From Clostridia bacterium (lineage in GTDB: Bacteria > Bacillota > Clostridia > Oscillospirales > Acutalibacteraceae), in the NCBI GenBank assembly GCA_900770165.1, contig CAAGJJ010000059.1, positions 1 through 55,330 of the forward strand: DNA of 55,330 bases. Direction: 5' to 3'. How positions within the stretch are numbered: position 1 is the stretch's first letter; each line of letters begins with the position of its first letter. Position numbers and translations under genes: made by a program. Shown in pieces: positions 42,564-52,840 of the stretch. The notes under the pieces were generated by a model, which saw only the letters and a program-made list of their open reading frames with translations, had not been told where the DNA came from and ran no database searches.

Positions 42564-45500
42564 TCAGGCTCTCTTTTTTCTTCTCTTTTCATAAGTTACT
42601 TCAACCGCTGCTGCAATCACACATATTACCATAACAGCCATTGGAATAGCTACATTTCTTGAATCTCCTGTACCAACTGTTTCCGATACACCAGTTCCAG
42701 AGTCCTCTGTGTTTACTGTATTTTCACCAGATGGAACATCTGTCACATCAGAATTTTCTGGTGTCATTGGATTACTTGGTATAACTGGATTGCTCGGTGT
42801 TTCTGGATTTCCTGGTTTAACATTTTCCTTTGGAAGATTAACACTAGAAATCTCCTGTGTTGGAACAGCTGGCCTAATTGATTTCGCTGCACTACTTGAA
42901 ACATCAAGTCTTGCGCCTGTATTGGCTGGTGCATAAGCTGATGCTGAAAGTAATGTTGCAGCTGAACTAGCCGTAACTACTTCTGACGCACTTCCTGCTG
43001 ACTTTATCTGTAATAATCCATGCATGTTAATAGTACCATCCGCATTTCTAGTTGGAGCAACACTTGTATCTACATTTTCAAACCACGATGTAGATGATTC
43101 TACGCCAAGACTATTAACACATCTTGTTCCATCATAGAAATAATTTGACTCGCTTCTTAAACTGTATATAACACCATTACTTGTGCCAAGTTCCTTCTGA
43201 ACTTTATTGGCATATTTGCTTGACACTACTGAAAGATATCCTTCAACTTCCCATGCTTTATCATTTGATATCTTTGTATATAGGCTGATATTATAAGCCT
43301 TTCCATTTATTGAATTATCATATGATGTACAATTAATAACTTTACAATCAGGGCATGAATTACTTGTTATACCCTTCCCATAATTATTGTATGAAATGCA
43401 ATTCTTTAAGACATGTGCGCCATACATATTTTCGCCACCAAGCTTAAAGCCATTTCCTTCACCAAAATCATAGCCTTCTGCTATTATATCATCAGTTGTA
43501 AGCCATCCATTATTGTAACATACTGAGTTTTCAATTGTTACTGCACCGATTTCTCCTGTTGTTGATTTAGCATATAAATCCCAACCATCGTCAATGTTAT
43601 GATGTGAAATACATCCATAGAATTTATTGCCTTCTCCACATGTTAACTTAGCAGAGAATCCATCAGCATCATTTCTTCCTGCATCACAGTTATCATATGA
43701 TTCGCAGTTCTTAACAAGATTATTCTGTGGCCACATATTCTCAGTATTTGGTTCACCATAATAACGGCTAATCTGAAGACCTGAATTTCCATTTGTATGG
43801 ATTATACACATTTCTAATGTATTATTGTTACCACATATTGAAACACCTTTACCTGGGCTATTCTTAATTTCAAGTCCATATACATGCCAATACTCACCTA
43901 CCATCGTAAGTAAACCATTAGACGACGCCATATTAGAACCATCAAGTACTACCTTTCCTTCATTTAAAGGCACAACATTAATTGGTTTTTCTGCTGTTCC
44001 CTTCTGACTTCTATTTATTACATAGTCAGATGTTGGCGCATATGTACCATCAAGCATTACAATTGTCTGTCCAGCCTGTGCATAGTCAAGTGCTGTCTGG
44101 AAATCAAGAGGGCTAGACATTGTTCCCACATTATCAGCCTTTCCTGTAGGAGAAACATATATAGCTTCGCCAGTCTTTCCTAATACACCATATGCTACAT
44201 TTATCTTTCCACTTATAGAATCATAACTTGTAAGATTCTCTGTACTCTTGTCTGGTGTAAATGTATAACTGATTTCATTAGTACCTGCTTCATTCCAAAG
44301 TGTTACTGGAATCTTAGATATACCATTTTCAGCTATATTAACAATCTGGGATTTTCCATTTGCTGTTAATTCTAATGAACCTGCTACATTTGTACCTGCT
44401 ATAAATGTATAATTCTTGTCACCTGTTTTTACTGCTGAATATACCTTAACTTCCGGCTTAGTCTTCTTAACCTCAGTTGTTGTAGATACTGAACCTGCTG
44501 ACTTTTCAAATTTGATATCTGATACTTCAACTCCTACCGCTCTTGCATTAATAACACCAATAGCCATTGAGCCATTTTCCTGCACCATAACAGCAGAAAC
44601 ATCGCTCCATACAATACTATTGTCAGCATCTTTCATTGTTGCAACAATTGCATCATTAGTTTTCTCTAATGTGTATGTATATATGCTACCCTCTGTAAGA
44701 GTATCTTTCTCTGGCTGAACAGAGAATATATTAGATGAATCCAGTGTTCTCGTTACACCATTATTATCCTCAGTGTCATATGATGTATATCCTGTTGTAG
44801 CTCTTGACACATTAGCATGATTGAGATTTCCCATTGAAGTATTAGATGCCTTAAAGTTACCAACTGAATATGAATTGAAATACTTAGTATCTTTTGTTCC
44901 AAATCCAACTATATCAGTTGCATAAATACCAAATCCTGACTGATTATCTAATGCATTTGATTTAAGGTCTACCACCTTAAATGTAGCTGTAATTTTAAAA
45001 TTCTCAGCATTAGGATTAATCTTGGTGTAATAATAGAAAAATCCATCTTCTGAATCTGCTACTTTACCATTATTTGCACTAGCAAATGTTATTGTTTTAT
45101 CTGTGTTAGTAATATCTTCAGCGACTGCTGGAGCAGCTGTTTTAACAGTAGTCGCTTTTCCACCAGATATTGTAAATTTTCCTGATGTTGCAGAACCTAC
45201 CGCTGCTGTATACCACTGCTGTTTAGCATCTCCTACTTTAATTGTCGTCTCAGCCGACTGAGGATCAAACCCTTCTCTATATGCTGTAACCTTTATAGAA
45301 TATGTTTCGCCCTCTGTAAGTCCTGTAAGTGTATAATTTCCTTCCGTTACATCCACTGCCGCATCAACATAATTGCCTTCGTCTGCCAGCTTATAAGCTA
45401 CTGAAAACTTGTCAGCATCAATATTATTCCAATCAACATAAACAGAACCATTTCCGAGGTTATTAACCCATGAAATTGTTGGTGTATCTAATGGTTTTTC

Positions 45501-46712
45501 AAAATCTGTATATGTCTTCTCTTCACTTTTTTTGTCTGAGTATCCAGACTTAGATAATGTTGCTACAAATGTATAATCTCCATCATCCTTAGGTGAAAAT
45601 GTAAGAGTAGTCTTCTTTGTCTTTTCATCTATAGACTTTACTTCCTGAGAATCAATCTCCAGTCCATTTCTATACATTGTAACAACTGCATATTCTCCTC
45701 CACGGATGCTGATATCTGCTGTCAAGTCAACTTTCAGATTAGAACCACTCTTAGAAACATCACTAAGAGAAGGGGCTGCAACATCATTCCACGGAAATTC
45801 ATATACGACCTCTGCTGTCGCCTCTTCCGTTCCAATCACCTTATTTAACTTAGCATCTATTGCTACACCCTTAACAGAGTATGTATATCTTCCTGTATCT
45901 CCTGGTATATCGGTAATTGTCACTTCTGGCTTATTGGCATATTTAATTGTTTTAACAACAACCTTGTTTCCTTTCTCATCAGTTCTATATACGATATATC
46001 TTGAAGTTTCTCCTCCAACTTTTGAAGCTCCAACTTTAATATTTACAACAGGTTTATCTTCTGTGCTCTGAACAGCCTCAATTGAAAGACCTGATGGTGC
46101 TTCTGACTCTACAACTGCTTCTTCTTCAACTTTAACAGAATATATATTCACGCCATTATCTGATGAGCCTAATATATATTCTCCTGCTTCGAGATCACTG
46201 AAAGTATATGTATTTACTGGATATTTATTATTTTTAGTTTTTGACAAAGTTTCCTCTTTTAATGGAGTTGTCAATTTCCCCTTTTCATATTTACCTATTG
46301 ATATTTTATTTGCACTACCACCCTTTGATGCAGCCACAACTGTTACTGTGGAATCCTGTGTAGTGGTAAATACAATTCCTCTAGCACTCGATTTATCGAA
46401 TTTTCCATTAACTTGAACTACATACTTGTATGTAGAACCGCCTACCATTGTTTCTACCTTCTCATTACCGGCTTTTGTAGCATCTAGTAACTTTACTTTT
46501 TTCGAATCTCCAAAATCGAAATAATCTGATTTTGGAAATTTCCCATTAGCTATATCTTTTGCATCAAAAACATGCACATTGCCTGAGCCAGTAGCATCAT
46601 CCGCTTTAGCCGTAGTACCAAACACACCACCAAGTAGCCATGTTGGAACTAATGTCAACGCCATGAGAACAGTCATGAACGCCGCCACAATCCTTTTTCT
46701 GTTCTTTTTCAT
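42564..46712 (-). CDS. Secreted PL9-type pectate lyase with fibronectin III domains
   Basis: 1382 aa. Signal peptide at 1-37. An N-terminal carbohydrate-binding-like beta domain (about 45-200), two to three fibronectin III domains (about 210-500), a concanavalin-like domain (about 510-750), then a right-handed parallel beta-helix (about 850-1230). The PL9 site is CDAGRNDADGFSAKL with catalytic Lys near 1020, followed by DDGWDLYAK (calcium-binding acids). A C-terminal membrane anchor follows VGTGDSRN and ends in KRRKKRA. It would cleave polygalacturonate by beta-elimination at the cell surface. Paralog of 47134-52392, with which it shares promoter, ribosome site and signal peptide. Confidence 0.9.
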   Translation of the reverse strand: MKKNRKRIVAAFMTVLMALTLVPTWLLGGVFGTTAKADDATGSGNVHVFDAKDIANGKFPKSDYFDFGDSKKVKLLDATKAGNEKVETMVGGSTYKYVVQVNGKFDKSSARGIVFTTTQDSTVTVVAASKGGSANKISIGKYEKGKLTTPLKEETLSKTKNNKYPVNTYTFSDLEAGEYILGSSDNGVNIYSVKVEEEAVVESEAPSGLSIEAVQSTEDKPVVNIKVGASKVGGETSRYIVYRTDEKGNKVVVKTIKYANKPEVTITDIPGDTGRYTYSVKGVAIDAKLNKVIGTEEATAEVVYEFPWNDVAAPSLSDVSKSGSNLKVDLTADISIRGGEYAVVTMYRNGLEIDSQEVKSIDEKTKKTTLTFSPKDDGDYTFVATLSKSGYSDKKSEEKTYTDFEKPLDTPTISWVNNLGNGSVYVDWNNIDADKFSVAYKLADEGNYVDAAVDVTEGNYTLTGLTEGETYSIKVTAYREGFDPQSAETTIKVGDAKQQWYTAAVGSATSGKFTISGGKATTVKTAAPAVAEDITNTDKTITFASANNGKVADSEDGFFYYYTKINPNAENFKITATFKVVDLKSNALDNQSGFGIYATDIVGFGTKDTKYFNSYSVGNFKASNTSMGNLNHANVSRATTGYTSYDTEDNNGVTRTLDSSNIFSVQPEKDTLTEGSIYTYTLEKTNDAIVATMKDADNSIVWSDVSAVMVQENGSMAIGVINARAVGVEVSDIKFEKSAGSVSTTTEVKKTKPEVKVYSAVKTGDKNYTFIAGTNVAGSLELTANGKSQIVNIAENGISKIPVTLWNEAGTNEISYTFTPDKSTENLTSYDSISGKINVAYGVLGKTGEAIYVSPTGKADNVGTMSSPLDFQTALDYAQAGQTIVMLDGTYAPTSDYVINRSQKGTAEKPINVVPLNEGKVVLDGSNMASSNGLLTMVGEYWHVYGLEIKNSPGKGVSICGNNNTLEMCIIHTNGNSGLQISRYYGEPNTENMWPQNNLVKNCESYDNCDAGRNDADGFSAKLTCGEGNKFYGCISHHNIDDGWDLYAKSTTGEIGAVTIENSVCYNNGWLTTDDIIAEGYDFGEGNGFKLGGENMYGAHVLKNCISYNNYGKGITSNSCPDCKVINCTSYDNSINGKAYNISLYTKISNDKAWEVEGYLSVVSSKYANKVQKELGTSNGVIYSLRSESNYFYDGTRCVNSLGVESSTSWFENVDTSVAPTRNADGTINMHGLLQIKSAGSASEVVTASSAATLLSASAYAPANTGARLDVSSSAAKSIRPAVPTQEISSVNLPKENVKPGNPETPSNPVIPSNPMTPENSDVTDVPSGENTVNTEDSGTGVSETVGTGDSRNVAIPMAVMVICVIAAAVEVTYEKRRKKRA

Positions 46713-46772
46713 AAATTTCCTCCTTGTTCTCTATGGGACAGACACTCTGCCCGTTCCCAAAAATCTTTGCTT

Positions 46773-46801
46773 AGATTATCACAAGAACTTTTGTTGGTCA
46801 A
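46773..46801 (-). promoter_or_regulatory. Predicted promoter of the 1382-aa pectate lyase gene
   Basis: TTGACC (46801-46796), 17-bp spacer, TAATCT (46778-46773), with TTGTGATAATCT-like sequence shared with the paralog's promoter at 52490-52518. Transcript leader about 55 nt with AGGAGG before ATG. Confidence 0.65.
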
Positions 46802-47059
46802 TCAAACCATTGTATAAATCGCTTATCTATTGCCAATTTACATAGAGTTTTATTGTGCATTTTTCACAATTTTAATTCTTTTTAAGTTAGCATGCAAAAA
46901 GTCTCTTTTCATATATCCTAATTGACTTTCTTCTATATGATTATAAGCTCTATATTTATCTACTATTTTAGTCATATTTTCTATTCAAGAATTGTAATTA
47001 TTCACAAACTTTTCAAATTTTGATAATACTTTATTATAAGTATATTAATACAATAAAAA

Positions 47060-47101
47060 AATTCCTGATAGTCACATCGTATTGACATGCTATCAGGAAT
47101 T
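47060..47101 (-). terminator. Terminator after the 1752-aa pectate lyase gene
   Basis: Perfect 12-bp arms AATTCCTGATAG / CTATCAGGAATT followed by a run of seven T on the minus strand; 33 nt past the stop. Confidence 0.92.
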
Positions 47102-47133
47102 TTAATTATTATATTTTAGCTTTTATAAGAGAT

Positions 47134-50100
47134 TTATCTAGCCATTCTTCTCTTCTTTTCAAATACTACTACACCAGCTGCAGCTGCTACAGATGCCATA
47201 AGTAATATCATCATCAATGCCATATTGCTTGAATCCTTTGTAAGTGTTCCTTCATTACCTTCTCTTGAAAGAACTGGTGAAGCAAATGATAAGCTTGCGA
47301 TTCTATTGAACTCTTCCTCGCCTAATGCATTAATAAGAATCTGCTTTGACTCTGCTGTAAGCTGTGGAGCCTTATCAAGTGCGTCAGCACCAACGCCTGC
47401 GCCTAATGCTGCTCTTGTCTCTGCTGTAAGCATCATAAGTCCGTTCATGTTGATTGTTCCATCTGCATTTCTTGTTACAGGCTCTGCTGTATACTTGATT
47501 GCTGAAGCTGTATCAGCAAGTAATGTTGCAGTCTCTGTTAATGCTGTTGCTGTATCAACATTTACTGAATTAGTATTAACTGAAACAAAGCTGCTGTCTG
47601 TTAATGCTGTGCTTGCTTCATTAGCATCACCCGATGCTGCTTTCCAGTAGTAATCAGTTGCCTGATATAACTTAGCTGCATCCTGTGTTCCCTTAGCCTT
47701 AAGACTATCTGAGACACTCTGGTACTTATTTCTGTAAGAAAGAGCACCATATGCTGTGTAATCTGTATTCTTAGCATCGTTAGTATATAATGCTATATTG
47801 TAGTTGTTATTGTTGTAAGATGTTGAGCTTACTACTACATTATCAGGGCAAGAGTTACTATCAATACCCTTAGCCTTATTCTCAAATGCTACTGAATTAA
47901 GAAGTACATGTCCACCTGCAAGGCTTGAACCACCCATCTTGAATCCGTTTCCGTTTCCGGCATCTGTTCCATCCTCAAGATATCCGTTAGCATAAGCTAC
48001 GCAATTCATGATTACAACTGCAGGAATATTTCCTGTTTCAACCTTAGCAAATAAATCCCATCCATCATCTGCATTGTTATGTGCAATACATCCAACGAAT
48101 ACATTGCCCTTACCAATTGTTAACTTAGCTGCGAATCCATCTGCATCCTCATAACCTGCATCTGCATTGTTATGTGATGTACAATTCTTAATTGTGTTGT
48201 ATGCTGGCCAGTCTGACTTAGCCTGAACATTTGAAAATCTACTAATCTGAATACCTGTGTTACCATTGTTGTATGTATTAACTGAATCTAATACATTGTA
48301 ACTTCCTGCTACATGGATACCATCCTTACCATTAGCTGAATTTGTTACATCTATGTTCTGGATATACCAGTAGTTACCGCAAAGTGTTATACCTTCTCCT
48401 GTTGTACCCGCGAAGTCAAGAACTACTCTTGTTCCTGCCTGTTCTGGCATCATGTAGATTGGCTTCTCGCTTGTACCATTAATTCCAAATGGAATTAATA
48501 AATTGTTAGCTACCTTGTAATTGCCGTCAAGAAGAAGAATCTTCTGTCCAGCCTTTGCATAAGCAACTGCATTGTAAATATCAATCGGGTTACCCTTTGT
48601 ACCCTTACCTGAGTTAATCTGTGCCTTTGATGAATAAGTCTCATTAGCCTTAGCTTCATCAACTGCTGCAGTAGCCTCAGCACTTACATAAATCAAATCA
48701 CCTGTGAAGTATGCATATGTTACTGACTTAGATACTTCAACCGGATCATATGAAGTTGGGAGCTCGTAATCACCAAACTTGAAGTTCTCATCTGGAGTAA
48801 GTGTAACAACAAACTTGTTGTCACCAATCTTAAGCTTTGTATCAAATGCGAATGCTTCTGATGCCTTAACATCACCTTCGCCAACAACTTCTTCGCCCTT
48901 TGTTACTACTACATGACCATCTACATTAGACATACCCTTAAGCTTGTAATCCTCTGAGCTTGATGTTGAAGCTGAAGAAACGCTTAATACTACATCCTTG
49001 TATTCCATTGGTCTTTCTTCCTTTGGATCATCATCCTCTGGATTAATAGTTGTAAGTGAAATATCACTAAATGTTACATCACAAGTTCTTGAAGCAAATA
49101 ATCCAATATAAACATTGTCCTCATCTAACTGGCTAAGTGCTTCTGTATCATAATACTTCTTTGTTGTTGTATTTCCGTTTGCATCTGTATAGCTTACGAA
49201 GTAACCTGTATTGTTCTTTCTGATTGTAAGCTTAATAGATGTGATAGGATTTTCAACTGTTGTATTCTTAAATGTTTCATCTGTATTAGTGTAGTTACCA
49301 ATAAGATTGTATGTTCCTGCCTCTGATCCAAGCTTAGATGTATCAAGAGTTGTCATTGATGTCTTAAATTCATTAGTTACTGTCTCAGTATCATTATCTT
49401 TAAGCTTCTGAATGTTATTCTTAGTAACACCAATCTTTTCCTGAGAACCAATACCAAGCTTCATAGAAATCTTATCTCCTGAAGTCTTGCTTATTGATGC
49501 TTCACCTGTCTCTTCATCAACATTGCTGTAATACTCAACCTTTGTTACTGATGCCATATATGAGTTATTCCAGAATACTGATGAATTTCCGTTATCCCCA
49601 ACTGCATCTGCAGCCATAAGACCGAAGCCTTCCTGTCCATTAGTATATGTCCAAGAATTAACATTAGCTGTAGCTGTAAGTGTAAAGTTCTTGCTTGTAG
49701 GTATTGTTGCATAATAGAAAGCAACGCCATCTGTTGAAGCTGGTACTAACTTACCCTTGCTTCCAAGAGACCATACATTAACCTTGCCATCTGAATTAAC
49801 TTCTCCTGAATAACCGTTAGGTGATGCATCCTTATCGCTAAGATTTCCTTCTTTTACAGTTACACCCTGACCAAATGCTGAGAACTTCCATGTGAACTGT
49901 TCATGGTCTGCAACCTGAAGAGATGCCTCTTTTGACACCTTCTCTGCACCATCTAACTGTCTCATTGCTGTTACTCTGAAAATATATGTATCTCCAACAA
50001 TAAGTGGTTCTGTCTTAACTGAAAGATTTGTTGTTGACGCAACAAGTGTTGTAAATTCTGCTGCATCGCTCTTCTTATATTCAACCTTGTAAGATGTTGC

Positions 50101-52392
50101 TTCAGGAACTGCATCCCAAGTAACTTCCATCCTGCTTTCTTCTGCTGTTCTCAACTGTATTTCTGGTGCCTTAAGTGGAAGGATATATCCCTCTGACTTA
50201 TACTTAGCTGATGCATATGTCTTTGTAACACCTGTTCTCTTCGCAACTGCTTCGAAATAATATACACCAGTTGCATCTGGAGTAAACTCAACCTCATTAG
50301 ATGTTGTGTTCCATGCTGTTATTGTCTTAGTATCTTTAAGTTCACCTGCTGCATTGTACATATTAACATCGATTAAGCCTGCACCATATGTACCAATTTC
50401 TCCATCAACTGTTACTGTAATTTTACCATTCTCATTATCATTAACTGTTCCTGTAACTGATACTCCCTCATATGCATCCCAGTTATCACTAAATGGTGAA
50501 TATGTACCAGTAAGTGTTGAAGCATCAAATAATGTATCTGAACCAGATACAACCTTTAAGTTATTAACTACTGCTGTTGTACCAATAACTGCAAATCCAA
50601 CATTAACATCGCCCATAAGTGCTTTTGAAGGTTCTTCCTCTGAAGACTTAAAGTTAACTTTGCCATCTGCTGTCTTGACTTCTGTAGTATACTTACCACT
50701 CTTTCTTGTTACTGTTACAGAATATACTGTATCATTTGTATACGCATTAACTACACTATTATATTTACCACCTGAATAAGAACCATCAGCCTTATTTCTG
50801 TAATAAACTAAATCACACACTCCACTGTTAGCTCCTCTGAAACCAACTGCGTAAAGATTTGCTGTTGACTTGTCAATATCTGTAAATGCACCAACATAAA
50901 GTCCTGCGCCTGACGCTGCTGGCTTAGCCTTTACTGTTACATCTGCTGTAAGAGTAAAGTCCTTATCCTTTGCAACTGTATTATTCAATACAACATATGA
51001 TGTATTACTAAATCCCTTAGATGATACACCACCTGTTGTAGCTGGCTGGAACGCTGTTATCTGTCCCTTATCTCTGATTACAGTAACAGGAACTGTTGTC
51101 TGCTGATCTACAAGTTTCATTCCTGTTATAGCCTTAGAAGTATCAATCTGCTCTAATGCTCTTACTGTAACAATATTACTGCTCTTTGTTCCTGCTTTTC
51201 TTACAGCATCAACCTTAACATTATACTTATAACCTGCTTCAAGACCATCCACTGTACAGCTAATAGCTGTCTTTGCCTTCTTAAATGCTGCTATTTCCTC
51301 TTCTGAAACAGTCTTAGTAGCTTTTGTAGGACAAGCTTCTGTATTCTTATATACATATACATTATATGACGAAGCTGTCTCAATATCTGCCCATGTAGCA
51401 GTTACCTTATTAACATCTCCTGTAGCACTGATTTCAAGCACTGCTTCATACTGAATACCAGCTGTTGTTGCAGCACCTACTGAATCATCTGATGCAACAC
51501 CCTTACCAACAACTCTGTAATAGTATGTACCAGACTTGCTTACTGTATCATCATACTTAAATGATGTCTCTTTTCCTGTATACTTATATACTTCTTCTGC
51601 ATCATTCCAGTCTGGTTCTGCATCTGAACCATATGATGTCTTAACTCTCTCCACAGCATAATAAGCATCTGGTCCTTTTTCATTAACAGATAATCCAGAA
51701 ACATCAACTGATACCTTTGATGGATCTGTTGTATCCTGTGTAGCTTTTATTGCTGATGCTGTTGCATTAGGAGCATCTATTTTGAAGAAATCTCCTGTTA
51801 TTTCTAAGCTGTAAAATCTTACTTCTTTACCATTTGTAGTAAATATATAGTACGCATCGCCTTTTTTAGCATCATTAATCTTAAATTCTTTATTAGCAAA
51901 TTTGGCTGATTCATTCTCAGAAACAACAAAAGAATATGTTTCCCCTACCTGCTTTACAATACAAAAATTCATCTTAGTATTATTAATACCAACATTAACA
52001 CTTATATCAGAATCTCTGTTTACAGTTAATTTTACATAACCGTTTTTAGGCATTGTATCCTTTTTAACAACTCCTGATTTTGCATCTGTTGTAGACATTG
52101 CCTCACTAGTTGATCCAGGTTTTACAGATAAATAATCTCCTGAAGCACTTCCCTGACCAAGAGTACCTTTAACAGCCTCTATTTTAATTACCTCGCCATT
52201 TCCATCACTTATAGTTTTTGAAAAATCATCTGGCGTATCAGCTGCTTGTACATACTTATATGAAAGTTTAACACCTTCCTCGGCCTTAGCTGTAGTAGCA
52301 AACGCACCACCCAACAGCCATGTTGGGACTAATGTCAACGCCATGAGAACCGTCATGAACGCCGCCACAATCCGTTTTCTGTTCTTTTTCAT
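47134..52392 (-). CDS. Giant secreted PL9-type pectate lyase with multiple fibronectin III domains
   Basis: 1752 aa. Signal peptide nearly identical to that of the neighbouring paralog. N-terminal carbohydrate-binding-like domain (about 40-205), several fibronectin III domains and two concanavalin-like regions (about 210-1150), then a parallel beta-helix (about 1230-1580). The PL9 site is ADAGYEDADGFAAKL with catalytic Lys near 1420, then NADDGWDLFAK. The C-terminal anchor LTKDSSNMALMMILLMASV ends in KKRRMAR. Predicted surface pectate lyase; extra modules may widen substrate binding. Its promoter contains an eight-base homopolymer in the -35/-10 spacer. Confidence 0.9.
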   Translation of the reverse strand: MKKNRKRIVAAFMTVLMALTLVPTWLLGGAFATTAKAEEGVKLSYKYVQAADTPDDFSKTISDGNGEVIKIEAVKGTLGQGSASGDYLSVKPGSTSEAMSTTDAKSGVVKKDTMPKNGYVKLTVNRDSDISVNVGINNTKMNFCIVKQVGETYSFVVSENESAKFANKEFKINDAKKGDAYYIFTTNGKEVRFYSLEITGDFFKIDAPNATASAIKATQDTTDPSKVSVDVSGLSVNEKGPDAYYAVERVKTSYGSDAEPDWNDAEEVYKYTGKETSFKYDDTVSKSGTYYYRVVGKGVASDDSVGAATTAGIQYEAVLEISATGDVNKVTATWADIETASSYNVYVYKNTEACPTKATKTVSEEEIAAFKKAKTAISCTVDGLEAGYKYNVKVDAVRKAGTKSSNIVTVRALEQIDTSKAITGMKLVDQQTTVPVTVIRDKGQITAFQPATTGGVSSKGFSNTSYVVLNNTVAKDKDFTLTADVTVKAKPAASGAGLYVGAFTDIDKSTANLYAVGFRGANSGVCDLVYYRNKADGSYSGGKYNSVVNAYTNDTVYSVTVTRKSGKYTTEVKTADGKVNFKSSEEEPSKALMGDVNVGFAVIGTTAVVNNLKVVSGSDTLFDASTLTGTYSPFSDNWDAYEGVSVTGTVNDNENGKITVTVDGEIGTYGAGLIDVNMYNAAGELKDTKTITAWNTTSNEVEFTPDATGVYYFEAVAKRTGVTKTYASAKYKSEGYILPLKAPEIQLRTAEESRMEVTWDAVPEATSYKVEYKKSDAAEFTTLVASTTNLSVKTEPLIVGDTYIFRVTAMRQLDGAEKVSKEASLQVADHEQFTWKFSAFGQGVTVKEGNLSDKDASPNGYSGEVNSDGKVNVWSLGSKGKLVPASTDGVAFYYATIPTSKNFTLTATANVNSWTYTNGQEGFGLMAADAVGDNGNSSVFWNNSYMASVTKVEYYSNVDEETGEASISKTSGDKISMKLGIGSQEKIGVTKNNIQKLKDNDTETVTNEFKTSMTTLDTSKLGSEAGTYNLIGNYTNTDETFKNTTVENPITSIKLTIRKNNTGYFVSYTDANGNTTTKKYYDTEALSQLDEDNVYIGLFASRTCDVTFSDISLTTINPEDDDPKEERPMEYKDVVLSVSSASTSSSEDYKLKGMSNVDGHVVVTKGEEVVGEGDVKASEAFAFDTKLKIGDNKFVVTLTPDENFKFGDYELPTSYDPVEVSKSVTYAYFTGDLIYVSAEATAAVDEAKANETYSSKAQINSGKGTKGNPIDIYNAVAYAKAGQKILLLDGNYKVANNLLIPFGINGTSEKPIYMMPEQAGTRVVLDFAGTTGEGITLCGNYWYIQNIDVTNSANGKDGIHVAGSYNVLDSVNTYNNGNTGIQISRFSNVQAKSDWPAYNTIKNCTSHNNADAGYEDADGFAAKLTIGKGNVFVGCIAHNNADDGWDLFAKVETGNIPAVVIMNCVAYANGYLEDGTDAGNGNGFKMGGSSLAGGHVLLNSVAFENKAKGIDSNSCPDNVVVSSTSYNNNNYNIALYTNDAKNTDYTAYGALSYRNKYQSVSDSLKAKGTQDAAKLYQATDYYWKAASGDANEASTALTDSSFVSVNTNSVNVDTATALTETATLLADTASAIKYTAEPVTRNADGTINMNGLMMLTAETRAALGAGVGADALDKAPQLTAESKQILINALGEEEFNRIASLSFASPVLSREGNEGTLTKDSSNMALMMILLMASVAAAAGVVVFEKKRRMAR

Positions 52393-52489
52393 AAATTGCC
52401 TCCTTGTTGCTCAAAACGCTCTTAAAATTGAAAATACAACGTTTTAATTATATTGAGGGACTGCGCACCTTTCCCTCGAAACTTTTATA

Positions 52490-52518
52490 AGATTATCACA
52501 ATACCCCCCCCTAGTCAA
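52490..52518 (-). promoter_or_regulatory. Predicted promoter of the 1752-aa pectate lyase gene, with G8 spacer tract
   Basis: TTGACT (52518-52513), 17-bp spacer, TAATCT (52495-52490). The spacer contains eight consecutive G on the minus strand (52511-52504). Gain or loss of one G would change the 17-bp spacing. Confidence 0.7.
52504..52511 (+). repeat. C8 homopolymer inside promoter spacer
   Basis: Eight consecutive C on the plus strand in an otherwise AT-rich region. Such tracts are prone to slipped-strand mispairing. Confidence 0.85.
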
Positions 52519-52756
52519 TCTAAACTATTGGTAACAATGACATCTCCAGTCCCCTATGCAGCATATGTTTTTGTGCATTTTTCACAATGCAGATAGCAAT
52601 TAATATATTTTTTCTCTACAATCCGTCCAATCCGCCTTATTGCAAAGCCCGTAACCACCGCATTTACTGGCTTCCGACATTTTTTCATATATTAGACGCA
52701 TTGTAATTTTTCACAAATTTTAGGATTTTTTTATATTTTTTCTTATAAGTCAAAAA

Positions 52757-52793
52757 AATAACAATACCAGTGTTTATTTCTGGCATTGTTATT
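52757..52793 (-). terminator. Terminator after the second Rpn nuclease gene
   Basis: 14-bp arms AATAACAATACCAG / CTGGCATTGTTATT with one mismatch, 9-nt loop, followed by a run of T on the minus strand; 47 nt past the stop at 52841. Confidence 0.9.
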
Positions 52794-52840
52794 TCTCTAG
52801 CTTAATTTTTATTCTATTGTTTGGCAGAATTGTATATCAT

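Larger units (their letters stand above)
46713..47133. other. Intergenic region between the two pectate lyase genes, 421 bp
   Basis: Holds the promoter of the 1382-aa gene (46773-46801) and the terminator of the 1752-aa gene (47060-47101). The remaining roughly 250 bp are AT-rich without recognised features. Confidence 0.6.
52393..52840. other. Intergenic region, 448 bp
   Basis: Contains the promoter of the 1752-aa gene (52490-52518) with its C8 tract, and the terminator of the second Rpn gene (52757-52793). No small gene seen between them. Confidence 0.6.
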
